Of a stretch of DNA of 64,000 nucleotides, positions 7,180 through 15,129 are shown in pieces. Both the position numbers and the translations under genes were made by a program. The stretch spans positions 95,241 through 159,240 of the forward strand of contig NZ_JAKILD010000010.1 in NCBI RefSeq assembly GCF_023283825.1. The letters are read 5' to 3'. Source of the DNA: Shewanella olleyana (GTDB lineage Bacteria > Pseudomonadota > Gammaproteobacteria > Enterobacterales > Shewanellaceae). The notes beneath the pieces were generated by a model, which searched no databases, was not told where the DNA came from, and saw nothing but the letters and a program-made list of their open reading frames with translations. The stretch's first letter is position 1. Every line of letters begins with the position of its first letter.

Positions 7180-9741
7180 TTAAGCGTGTTCTAACGCTTT
7201 GTCTACTTTCTCAAACAAATCTTTAGAAAGATTTGGTAAAGCTTTCAATCTTAATAAGCAATCTTTCATTTTTTGCTGACGTTCTGCATCAAATTTCGCA
7301 AATTGGATTAACGGTGTAATCATTCTCGCTGCAATTTGCGGATTTAACTCGTTCAATTTAATTAAGATATCAGTCAGGTAGTTGTAACCGCTACCACTGA
7401 TGTCATGGAATTGATACGTATTGGCTGCAACGAAAAAGCCAATCAAAGACCGAACACGATTTGGATTATTAAAACTGAAACTTTCATGTTGAGTTAACGA
7501 CTTAATTTCAGCTAATACTTCAGGCGTGTTTTGCGACGCTTGAAGGCTAAACCATTTATCCATCACTAAAGGCGTTGAAACCCACTTCTTCTCGAAGTCA
7601 GCCATTAATTCTTGTTTACAAGCCAACTGACCCGACACAGCGGATTTCAATGCAGCCAAGCTATCCGTCATGTTGTTTGCAGAATGATATTGCTCAGTCA
7701 CCAAAGCTTCGTATTCTGAAGACACGCGTGATAACAATACTAAACAGATATTTTTAAAGGCTCTGGAAGCAGCATCATCTAAATGAATAAGTGAGCGATA
7801 ACGAGTAACAAGCTCATCTAAACATGATTCTGCAAGTTCATCGACAACAAACTCTCTTGCCGCCTGTAATGAATCTAAGTCAACAGACTCAACTTGTTCG
7901 ATAAGCGCTGCCGCACTTGGGAAAGCAAGGATTTCAGCGACTAAGGCTTTATCAATATTTTCGTCTAAAATAATCCCTCTGATCGCTTCAATCACTCTAG
8001 CATCAAGATGCATGGTTTCTTTAGCCTTCAGGCTTGCTACATTTTGCCATACCGCTTGACTAAATAAGCCCACAGATGCTTCCCAGCGAGCCACTTCACT
8101 CGATGCAAATCGACTCAGGTGTACAAGTTGATCCACATTAAAATCGTACTCTAAACGCACAGGGGCAGAAAAGTCTTGTAATAAAGACGGCACTGGCTGC
8201 GAGGCAATATTGTCAAAAGTAAATGTTTGCTGAGTTTGTTTCACATCCAACACTTGATTGGTTAATGAGTTGCCTTCAGAGTCCAATAGCTCAATACTGA
8301 AAGGAATATGCAATGCTTTTCCTTTAACACCTTGCGACGTCACTGATTGACTCACAGTTAATTGATATTGCTGTTTCTGCTCATCATAGCTGTCTTCAAC
8401 AGTAACCACTGGCGTACCGGCTTGGCTGTACCAATTTCTGAATAAACTTAGATCAATACCACTGGCCGTTTCCATCGCGTTGACAAAGTCATCACATGTT
8501 ACCGCTTGTCCATCATGGCGCTCAAAATAAAGCTTCATTCCCAACTGGAAGTTGTTCTCACCTAAAATGGTGTGCATCATGCGAATAACTTCTGCACCCT
8601 TGTTGTATACCGTTACTGTGTAGAAGTTGTTCATCTCAATGACAGATTCTGGGCGGATCGGATGCGACATTGGGCCTGCATCTTCAGCAAACTGCTGGTT
8701 CTTCATCACTCTAATAGCTTGAATACGATTAACCGCACGCGAACCTAAATCAGAGCTGAATTCTTGATCTCTAAAGACGGTTAAGCCTTCTTTCAAGCTT
8801 AGCTGGAACCAGTCACGGCAAGTAACACGGTTGCCAGTCCAGTTATGGAAATACTCATGGCCCACGACGGACTCGATGCCATGATAATCTTCATCGGTAG
8901 CACTAGCAGTGTCAGCTAATACGTATTTGGTGTTAAAGACATTTAAGCCTTTATTTTCCATCGCACCCATGTTGAAGAAATCAACGGCAACAATCATGTA
9001 AATATCTAAGTCATATTCTAAATCAAAGCGAGTTTCATCCCACGCCATCGACTTTTGTAGCGACACCATTGCATGGTTAGCTTTGTGCAAGTTTCCTTTA
9101 TCCACAAATACTTGCAGCTTAACTTCACGACCACTTCGAGTAATGAACTTGTCTTCAAGTAAATCAAAATCACCCGCAACTAAAGCAAATAAATAGCTTG
9201 GTTTAGGGAAAGGGTCTTCCCAACGGACAAATTGACGAGACTCAGAAACATCGCCCTTTTCAATCAAGTTGCCGTTACTGAGTAAAAAAGGAAATGCTGC
9301 TTTATCGGCTTCGATTCTGACGGTGTAAATAGCTAATACATCAGGGCGGTCTAAGAAGTAAGTAATTCTTCTGAAACCTTCAGCTTCACATTGCGTGCAG
9401 TACGCGCCATCAGACATATATAAGCCTTCAAGGCTTGAGTTAGCTTCAGGATCTTGCTTAGTGACTAAGGTTAATTCAAAATCATTTAATGAGGTATTAA
9501 CCAATAATTGATTGTCTTTTTCTTGGTATTCAACCGCTTCCCCATTAATTTGAACTGAAACTAAATTAATCTGCTCACCTACAAGTACTAAAGCTTCATT
9601 ATGTTCGCCAACTCTCTGAACTTTACTGGTTGCGATAACTACAGTGTCTGAACCTTTTAAATTAAAATCTAATTCGATGTGACTTATTGTGAAAGTCGGA
9701 GCTTGATAGTCTTTTAAATGTTTTGCTTGAGCTTGAGTCAT
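7180..9741 (-). CDS. pepN: Aminopeptidase N
   Basis: 853 residues, close to the 870 of E. coli PepN. M1-family signatures are all visible: the GAMEN exopeptidase motif at 259-263, the zinc site HEYFH at 295-299 with the third ligand Glu318 in LKEGLT, then the long helical C-terminal domain that closes over the active site. The enzyme is a cytosolic zinc peptidase that removes N-terminal residues from peptides released by ATP-dependent proteases. The start at 9741 (MTQAQAKHLKDY) was chosen over one nine codons upstream because AAGGATT precedes it and it matches the E. coli N-terminus. It is a single-gene unit between hairpins at 7131 and 9794. Confidence 0.97.
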   Translation of the reverse strand: MTQAQAKHLKDYQAPTFTISHIELDFNLKGSDTVVIATSKVQRVGEHNEALVLVGEQINLVSVQINGEAVEYQEKDNQLLVNTSLNDFELTLVTKQDPEANSSLEGLYMSDGAYCTQCEAEGFRRITYFLDRPDVLAIYTVRIEADKAAFPFLLSNGNLIEKGDVSESRQFVRWEDPFPKPSYLFALVAGDFDLLEDKFITRSGREVKLQVFVDKGNLHKANHAMVSLQKSMAWDETRFDLEYDLDIYMIVAVDFFNMGAMENKGLNVFNTKYVLADTASATDEDYHGIESVVGHEYFHNWTGNRVTCRDWFQLSLKEGLTVFRDQEFSSDLGSRAVNRIQAIRVMKNQQFAEDAGPMSHPIRPESVIEMNNFYTVTVYNKGAEVIRMMHTILGENNFQLGMKLYFERHDGQAVTCDDFVNAMETASGIDLSLFRNWYSQAGTPVVTVEDSYDEQKQQYQLTVSQSVTSQGVKGKALHIPFSIELLDSEGNSLTNQVLDVKQTQQTFTFDNIASQPVPSLLQDFSAPVRLEYDFNVDQLVHLSRFASSEVARWEASVGLFSQAVWQNVASLKAKETMHLDARVIEAIRGIILDENIDKALVAEILAFPSAAALIEQVESVDLDSLQAAREFVVDELAESCLDELVTRYRSLIHLDDAASRAFKNICLVLLSRVSSEYEALVTEQYHSANNMTDSLAALKSAVSGQLACKQELMADFEKKWVSTPLVMDKWFSLQASQNTPEVLAEIKSLTQHESFSFNNPNRVRSLIGFFVAANTYQFHDISGSGYNYLTDILIKLNELNPQIAARMITPLIQFAKFDAERQQKMKDCLLRLKALPNLSKDLFEKVDKALEHA

Positions 9742-9793
9742 AAATAATCCTTGAATAACACTTAGCACTTTATAGGCATAAAATTTACATAAT

Positions 9794-9820
9794 AAAAAAC
9801 GCGCTTAAAGCGCGTTTTTT
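9794..9820. terminator. Rho-independent terminator after prc
   Basis: A 13-bp stem AAAAAACGCGCTT/AAGCGCGTTTTTT with a one-base centre, 17 bases beyond the prc stop. It has A- and T-runs on both sides, so it can work on either strand. It separates the proQ-prc transcript from pepN. Confidence 0.85.
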
Positions 9821-9836
9821 GGCAATAAAATAGGAT

Positions 9837-11951
9837 TTATTTCACTGCTGATTTTTTAGCATCAACCATATCTAACGTAATTAATGCTGTCTCTTCTAAA
9901 AACGCATCAGGCACTTCTAATTCATCTTCATCAGACTCTTCAGTATCGGCTGTATCATTCTCAACGACTTCAGTAGAATCTGCTTCAGTTTCAGTAGTCT
10001 CTTCATCTTCTTCATCAAGTGATGCTAAAGGCTCAAGACCATTCTTAACACGACGTTCATTGGTACGGTCAAGAATACGTTTTTCATCTTCTTCACGTGA
10101 TGCAATACGCTCGCTTTCAACTAGCGAAATAGTTTTGTCGTCGTGATGTTTCTTGAATTCAGCAATATCATCAAAAATATAACCAAATTCTACATCTGTC
10201 TTGATACGTTGCTGATGCTTGGTATCAAGTTTAGCGACAAGTTCAGGATAAATATTCCCTAATGTACCGTACTGAGCAACTGGCACTTTATCCCAAGGTA
10301 GAGCATTCTTCTCTTCAGACTCACCGTATTCGCCTGGCTCTAAAGCACTTGGGAATTTAATATCTGGCGTAACCCCTTTAAGTTGAGTACTGCCACCATT
10401 AATACGGTAAAACTTTGCAATTGTATATTGTACGTGACCAATTGGTTTTTCGTACATATCGTAAATACGGCCTAAGCTTTTATGCTGCTGAACCGTACCT
10501 TTACCAAAGCTCGCTTCACCTACAATCAGTGCTCGATCGTAATCTTGCAATGCTGCTGCGAAAATTTCAGAAGCTGAAGCACTGTAACGATCTACCATGA
10601 CTGTTAATGGTCCGCTATAAGCACTCTTTCCATCATTATCACGATTTTGAGTCACACGGCCATTAGCATCACGAATTTGAACCACTGGGCCCATATCGAT
10701 AAACAAACCAGTTAATAAGGTTGCTTCAGTTAAAGCACCGCCGCCATTACCACGTAGATCAATGATAATACCTTCAACTTTATCTTCTTTAAGTTTGGCG
10801 ATTTCTTTTTCGACGTCTACTGACAAGTTCATGTAGAAACCAGGAATTTGAATAACACCGACTTTACGGTTAGCAAATTCGCCTTCTGTCGGTTCGATAA
10901 CTTTAGACGTTGCTGCGCGGTCTTCTAAACGAATTTTGTCACGAACAATGGTGACTTCGAATGCTTTAGCGTTAGCGCCACCTTTGTTGGGTAAAATTTG
11001 TAAATTAACTTCACTGCCCTTAGGACCTTTAATCAACTCAACAACATCATCTAAACGCCAGCCGATAACATCAACTATTTCACCGTCTTTTTGACCAACA
11101 CCAATAATTTTATCTTCAGGAGATAGTTTCTCACTGCTTGCAGCTGGTCCACCAGCCACTAAACTTTTAATCACTGTGTAGTCATCGTCCATTTGCAAAA
11201 CTGCACCAATACCTTCAAGGCTTAGGTTCATTTCCATTTGGAAACGTTCAGCATTACGTGGAGATAAATAACTTGTATGTGGTTCTACAGTGCGAGCAAA
11301 GGCGTTCATTACACCTTGGAATACATCTTCACTGTGAGTTTGACTAAGACGCTTAATCGCATTGTTATAACGCTTACCGAGTATTTCAACTGTTTCTTCC
11401 CAGTCTTTATCAGCAAGTTTTAAGTTTAATGCATCATATTTAACACGTTGACGCCAAAGCTCATTTAATTCTGCTTCATCTTTCGGCCATGCTGCTTCTT
11501 CGCGATCAAACTCATAAGCATCACCGGCTTCTGTGAAGTCGAATTCTTTGTCTAATAGCGTTAATGCGTAGGCAAAACGTTCATAACGACGTTTTTGCAA
11601 TAAAGAGAACATATTAAAGGCAGGTTCGATATTGCCAGTTTTGACCATATCGTCAAACAGATGCTGATATTGTTTAAAACTATCAACATCTGCCTGGGTA
11701 AGCACATTACGTCTGAAATCTAACTGTTGTAGATAACGGTCGTAAATCAACTCAGAAAAAGCATCATCAAGTTCAAAGCGATGGTAATGAGAGCGAGTGA
11801 ATAAATTCGTGACTCTCTTACTCGCAACCTTGTGTTGAGGCTCTTGCTCAAGTTTAGGTAACTCGTTGATTTGAATAGTTGGTGAAATTGCCCAAGCCGA
11901 AAAACCGACAAATAAAGTGGCAATCGACGCAGCCAAAGTGAGTTTTCGCAT
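9837..11951 (-). CDS. prc: Tail-specific C-terminal processing protease Prc (Tsp)
   Basis: 704 residues. A signal peptide (about 1-21, cut after SAWA) sends it to the periplasm. It has the S41 layout: N-terminal helical domain, PDZ domain near 240-325, then the catalytic core with the nucleophile in SASASE (457-462) and Lys484 in FGKGTVQ, forming the Ser-Lys dyad; the C-terminal helical extension is acidic (Glu/Asp-rich around 640-690). It trims C-terminal tails, and in E. coli processes FtsI and, with NlpI, MepS. The start at 11951 is set by AAGGAG upstream and the signal peptide. It follows proQ by 22 bases, the same pair order as in E. coli. Confidence 0.96.
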   Translation of the reverse strand: MRKLTLAASIATLFVGFSAWAISPTIQINELPKLEQEPQHKVASKRVTNLFTRSHYHRFELDDAFSELIYDRYLQQLDFRRNVLTQADVDSFKQYQHLFDDMVKTGNIEPAFNMFSLLQKRRYERFAYALTLLDKEFDFTEAGDAYEFDREEAAWPKDEAELNELWRQRVKYDALNLKLADKDWEETVEILGKRYNNAIKRLSQTHSEDVFQGVMNAFARTVEPHTSYLSPRNAERFQMEMNLSLEGIGAVLQMDDDYTVIKSLVAGGPAASSEKLSPEDKIIGVGQKDGEIVDVIGWRLDDVVELIKGPKGSEVNLQILPNKGGANAKAFEVTIVRDKIRLEDRAATSKVIEPTEGEFANRKVGVIQIPGFYMNLSVDVEKEIAKLKEDKVEGIIIDLRGNGGGALTEATLLTGLFIDMGPVVQIRDANGRVTQNRDNDGKSAYSGPLTVMVDRYSASASEIFAAALQDYDRALIVGEASFGKGTVQQHKSLGRIYDMYEKPIGHVQYTIAKFYRINGGSTQLKGVTPDIKFPSALEPGEYGESEEKNALPWDKVPVAQYGTLGNIYPELVAKLDTKHQQRIKTDVEFGYIFDDIAEFKKHHDDKTISLVESERIASREEDEKRILDRTNERRVKNGLEPLASLDEEDEETTETEADSTEVVENDTADTEESDEDELEVPDAFLEETALITLDMVDAKKSAVK

Positions 11952-11973
11952 CAACAAGTTACTCCTTAAATGA

Positions 11974-12609
11974 TCACGATAATAAGATATGCTCTGCACG
12001 TACTTTAACGACTAAACCTGAATCAAGCTGTACATGGACATCTTCTTTTTTGATGTCTGTGATAACGCCAGCCACAGGATTTTGTCCTAACTTGACACTA
12101 ACACGTTGTTTTTGTTTAAGCTCGTCAAATTTTGCAGGTACATAATTAACTTTTGGAGCAGCAGGCTTTTTAGCCTTCGCTGGACAGCCTTTTTTAACCG
12201 CTGCCGCTTTTGAAGCTGGTGCTTTTTTAGCTGGCTTCTTAGGGTTTGCTTTTGCAGCTTGCGCTTGACGCTTGGCTTTCGCTTTCTCTTGACCTTCTTT
12301 TAAGGTCTGCTGAGCGTGATCGATATGCTCTTGCTCAAGTTCACCACAATCTTGACCATCTAGATCAATACGTTGAACGCCAGCTTTTACACCTTTAAGG
12401 TAGCGCCAGCTACTTGTATAACGTCTAAGTGCAACACGTAATTGTGTTTTACTTACTTTAGAATCATCAGCCAACCTTTCAGCTAAATCTTGAAACAACC
12501 CAATTTTTAATGGCTTAGTTTCACCTTCTGCAATAAAGCATAAAGGAAATGTTTCATATAAATACGCTAAAACTGCGTTGGTGTCGGTCAACTTGTCTGT
12601 TGATTCCAT
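11974..12609 (-). CDS. proQ: RNA chaperone ProQ
   Basis: 211 residues. An N-terminal FinO/ProQ RNA-binding domain (about 1-120, including FPLCF and the basic helix LRVALRRYTSSWRYL) is followed by a Lys/Ala/Pro-rich linker (about 120-155) and a C-terminal Tudor-like domain (VSVKLGQNPVAGVITDI...). ProQ binds structured sRNAs and mRNA 3' ends; in E. coli it also affects ProP levels. The ATG at 12609 was preferred over an in-frame GTG four codons upstream because GGAAGT is correctly spaced for it. It forms an operon with prc. Confidence 0.95.
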   Translation of the reverse strand: MESTDKLTDTNAVLAYLYETFPLCFIAEGETKPLKIGLFQDLAERLADDSKVSKTQLRVALRRYTSSWRYLKGVKAGVQRIDLDGQDCGELEQEHIDHAQQTLKEGQEKAKAKRQAQAAKANPKKPAKKAPASKAAAVKKGCPAKAKKPAAPKVNYVPAKFDELKQKQRVSVKLGQNPVAGVITDIKKEDVHVQLDSGLVVKVRAEHILLS

Positions 12610-12878
12610 TTTTACTTCCACGTTATATAAGGGGACTGGTTGGTAGCTGTCTTAGCTAGTTACAGTCGTTTATCTTTCGTTAAACAGAGTCTTGCTTAAC
12701 GTTCAAATTAGCATTTCCTACATGATTGCTAAAGCAATTGAAACATGCCTTAACAAATTAACTTACTTGCCTGCTTATTTACAGTAAATAAATTTTAAAC
12801 ATAGTAATGCGTGCAGCTCAGTATTATAAAGCTCATGTCAGCGATTGCGACCTGCAATTTGGCTTATTTGTTCGCAAA

Positions 12879-13337
12879 TTAAGCAAATAAGCAAGATTCG
12901 AAGCTTTTAACTAAGTTTTCGAGTCCTTTTTGATCATCTTTATCAAAACGATTTAAAGAAGGACTATCAATATCTAACACTGCGATGACATTTCCACCAG
13001 CATGAACTGGAACCACTATTTCAGAATTACTGGCTGCATCGCAAGCAATATGTCCTTCAAATTGATGTACATCTTCAACTAATTGAGTTTGATCTAATGC
13101 CGCTGCTGTTCCACAAACACCTTTACCAATCACAATACGTGTACAAGCAACTTTTCCTTGAAACGGACCTAACACTAATTGGTCATTACGTTTAATGTAA
13201 AAGCCAACCCAGTTAATATCGTCCAAATTATCATTTAACAATGCAGAAAAATTTGCCATACCTGCAATCAGGTCATCTTCACCTTCCATTAGAGCCAGTA
13301 CTTGTCGATTTAAGGTGTCATACAATTCAGCTTTCAT
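12879..13337 (-). CDS. msrC: Free methionine-R-sulfoxide reductase (GAF domain)
   Basis: 152 residues, one GAF domain. The family cysteines are present in ACTRIV, GVCGTAA and IACDAASNSE, where the last two supply the active-site and resolving residues. The enzyme reduces free L-methionine-(R)-sulfoxide, a cytosolic antioxidant job. The ATG at 13337 has AGGAAG upstream. It begins 20 bases after the yebG stop on the same strand, so it is probably co-transcribed with yebG from the LexA-controlled promoter, an unusual link. A short inverted repeat (12862-12892) overlaps the stop codon. Confidence 0.93.
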   Translation of the reverse strand: MKAELYDTLNRQVLALMEGEDDLIAGMANFSALLNDNLDDINWVGFYIKRNDQLVLGPFQGKVACTRIVIGKGVCGTAAALDQTQLVEDVHQFEGHIACDAASNSEIVVPVHAGGNVIAVLDIDSPSLNRFDKDDQKGLENLVKSFESCLFA

Positions 13338-13357
13338 TTTACTTCCTAACAATTATT

Positions 13358-13651
13358 TTATTCTGCTGCCGCTTTTTTAGTGGCTTTTTTAGCCGCTGGT
13401 TTTGTCGCTGCCGGTTTTGCTTTGGCCACGCCTTTAAGTAAATTTGCAAGCTCATCTTTATTAGATGCAAGATAGAATGCAAGTTTCTCTACGCTATTTT
13501 CGTCAATTTTTAACTCAGCGCTAGTAATAAAAGGAACTAAGTTATCAGCAATGTCGAGCATTTTGTCATAGGCATCGGCTTCTTTTTTAGATGTGAATGT
13601 CATCTTTTCCACCCCTTCTCTGACCACGACAAACTTTGTAATTACCGCCAT
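13358..13651 (-). CDS. yebG: SOS-inducible protein YebG
   Basis: 97 residues. The N-terminus MAVITKFVVVREG and the KKEADAYDKMLDIAD segment are typical of YebG, a small DNA-damage-induced protein of unknown mechanism. The C-terminal 27 residues are Lys/Ala-rich (AKPAATKPAAKKATKK), a likely nucleic-acid-binding tail. GAGG precedes the ATG, and a consensus LexA box lies 14-29 bases upstream of the start codon, which supports the SOS assignment. Confidence 0.93.
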   Translation of the reverse strand: MAVITKFVVVREGVEKMTFTSKKEADAYDKMLDIADNLVPFITSAELKIDENSVEKLAFYLASNKDELANLLKGVAKAKPAATKPAAKKATKKAAAE

Positions 13652-13664
13652 GATTAACCTCTTA

Positions 13665-13680
13665 CTGTTTTTATATACAG
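13665..13680 (-). promoter_or_regulatory. LexA box upstream of yebG
   Basis: On the minus strand it reads CTGTATATAAAAACAG, an exact CTGT-N8-ACAG with the preferred TATA-rich centre. It sits immediately upstream of yebG, where LexA would block the yebG(-msrC) promoter until DNA damage. Confidence 0.9.
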
Positions 13681-13859
13681 TGCATAGAGTGTCATAGAAC
13701 TAACTTCTGATGCAAGTATTCTGATTATTCTGATATTATCTCATTTCATTGTAACTCGAATCTTGCTGAATATAATCAGATTGAGTTCATATTTAAGGCT
13801 AAATGGTCATTGAAATATGTCTCAAATTGCATCAAGGTATCGCTGCGAATATTCACTAA

Positions 13860-14510
13860 ATGGATGGTTTTAGCTTTTATATGCCAAAAAATTTAGATCA
13901 AGACACCATTATACTGTGCCGTTCATGTGATTTAGCGGTTCAGCGTCGTGCTCTACCCTCTAATGTTCGGGCACTCTGCCCACGATGCCATACTGCACTT
14001 TATGACGTGCCTTATTGTTCAATTAACGGCATGCTTGCTTTGTGTATCGCAGCGTTATTGTTTTTCATTCCTGCTAATTTACTCCCAGTCTTAGAAATTC
14101 ATTTTATGGGCAGCATAAGAGCGACCACTGTGTATGAAACTGCGGTTGCCGTTTGGAATCATGATTATTGGATTGTCGCTATCGCAGTGATTGCATCAGC
14201 GGTATTAGCACCTGGTTTACTGATTTTATCTATTTTATTTCAAATCATTATCGTAAAACTGAAGCTACAGTCCACCTTCTGGCAGAAAACTTATAAAAGA
14301 CTATTAAAAAACCATGAGCTACTTTCACAATTATCTATGTTAGAAATCTATGTCATTTCATTTTTAGTCGCCGCCTTCAATCTGTCTGATTTTGCTGAGA
14401 TATACTTGGGTATGGGTACCCTAAGTTTTGGTATATTGTTTTTAGTTATTTTATTTTTACAGCGTGAATATAATTTAGAACATATGTGGGGAATGGTTCA
14501 TGACAAATGA
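13860..14510 (+). CDS. LetA/PqiA-type inner-membrane protein, first half
   Basis: 216 residues. A zinc-ribbon-like motif (CRSC ... CPRC, residues 20-44) is followed by about four membrane helices (starting near 56, 100, 155 and 183), which is one PqiA module. E. coli LetA (YebS) is a single chain of about 430 residues with two such modules; here the second module is the next gene, overlapping by 11 bases. LetA partners with LetB in moving lipids between the membranes. The start is uncertain: the ATG at 13860 lacks a good Shine-Dalgarno, and an ATG at 13881 (MPKNLDQDT) preceded by GGATGG is possible. Confidence 0.9.
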   Translation: MDGFSFYMPKNLDQDTIILCRSCDLAVQRRALPSNVRALCPRCHTALYDVPYCSINGMLALCIAALLFFIPANLLPVLEIHFMGSIRATTVYETAVAVWNHDYWIVAIAVIASAVLAPGLLILSILFQIIIVKLKLQSTFWQKTYKRLLKNHELLSQLSMLEIYVISFLVAAFNLSDFAEIYLGMGTLSFGILFLVILFLQREYNLEHMWGMVHDK

Positions 14511-15129
14511 ATTTGCTCAACAAGGCAAAGATGTCGGAATGTGCCTGTGTAAGGTTTGTCGCAATATTAACCCTATTGACCAAACTCATTGCAGCCGTTG
14601 TGAATCAAAAATACAGCCGCGTAATTATGCTAGTTTACAACATAGTTGGGCGCTTTTGATTACCGCTGCAATATTACTTATACCGGCAAACATATACCCT
14701 ATAACAATAGTGACCAATCAAGGAAAAGTCACTTATGACACCATTTATACTGGTATTGTACATTTGGTGCATTTAGATATGTTCCCGATTGCAATTATCG
14801 TATTCACTGCCAGTATCCTAGTGCCTTTATTAAAAATTGTTGGTTTAGCTATTTATTTATCTGCAATTACCTTTAATTTACCTCTGCCAAAAAAGAAACT
14901 GATGACAGGATTTCATATCATTGAATGGATTGGCCGTTGGTCTATGCTTGATTTATTTGTTATTGCATTAACAGTTGCAGTAGTGAATATGGGACAACTT
15001 TTAGATGCAAAACCAGCACCTGCAGCAACAGCGTTCGCGTTGGTCATTCTATTGACTCAGTTAGCTGCAAAGGTGCTTGATACACGCTTACTTTGGGATC
15101 GCTTGGAAAAAAACAATGACACAAATTGA
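14500..15129 (+). CDS. LetA/PqiA-type inner-membrane protein, second half
   Basis: 209 residues. It opens with its own zinc-ribbon pair (CLCKVC ... CSRC) and has about four membrane helices, equivalent to the C-terminal module of E. coli LetA. Its ATG lies inside the end of the previous gene (ATGACAAATGA overlap) and its own end overlaps the letB start, so the three genes are translationally coupled. The separate start codon and complete ribbon argue for a real split gene rather than a sequencing frameshift. Confidence 0.9.
   Translation: MTNEFAQQGKDVGMCLCKVCRNINPIDQTHCSRCESKIQPRNYASLQHSWALLITAAILLIPANIYPITIVTNQGKVTYDTIYTGIVHLVHLDMFPIAIIVFTASILVPLLKIVGLAIYLSAITFNLPLPKKKLMTGFHIIEWIGRWSMLDLFVIALTVAVVNMGQLLDAKPAPAATAFALVILLTQLAAKVLDTRLLWDRLEKNNDTN

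Noticed and set aside
12862..12892. Inverted repeat at the msrC stop as a terminator
   Set aside because: No U-run in the direction of msrC transcription.
14500..14510. Frameshift in a single letA gene
   Set aside because: Both halves have their own start codon and a complete zinc ribbon, and the overlap has a normal ATGA-type coupling shape.
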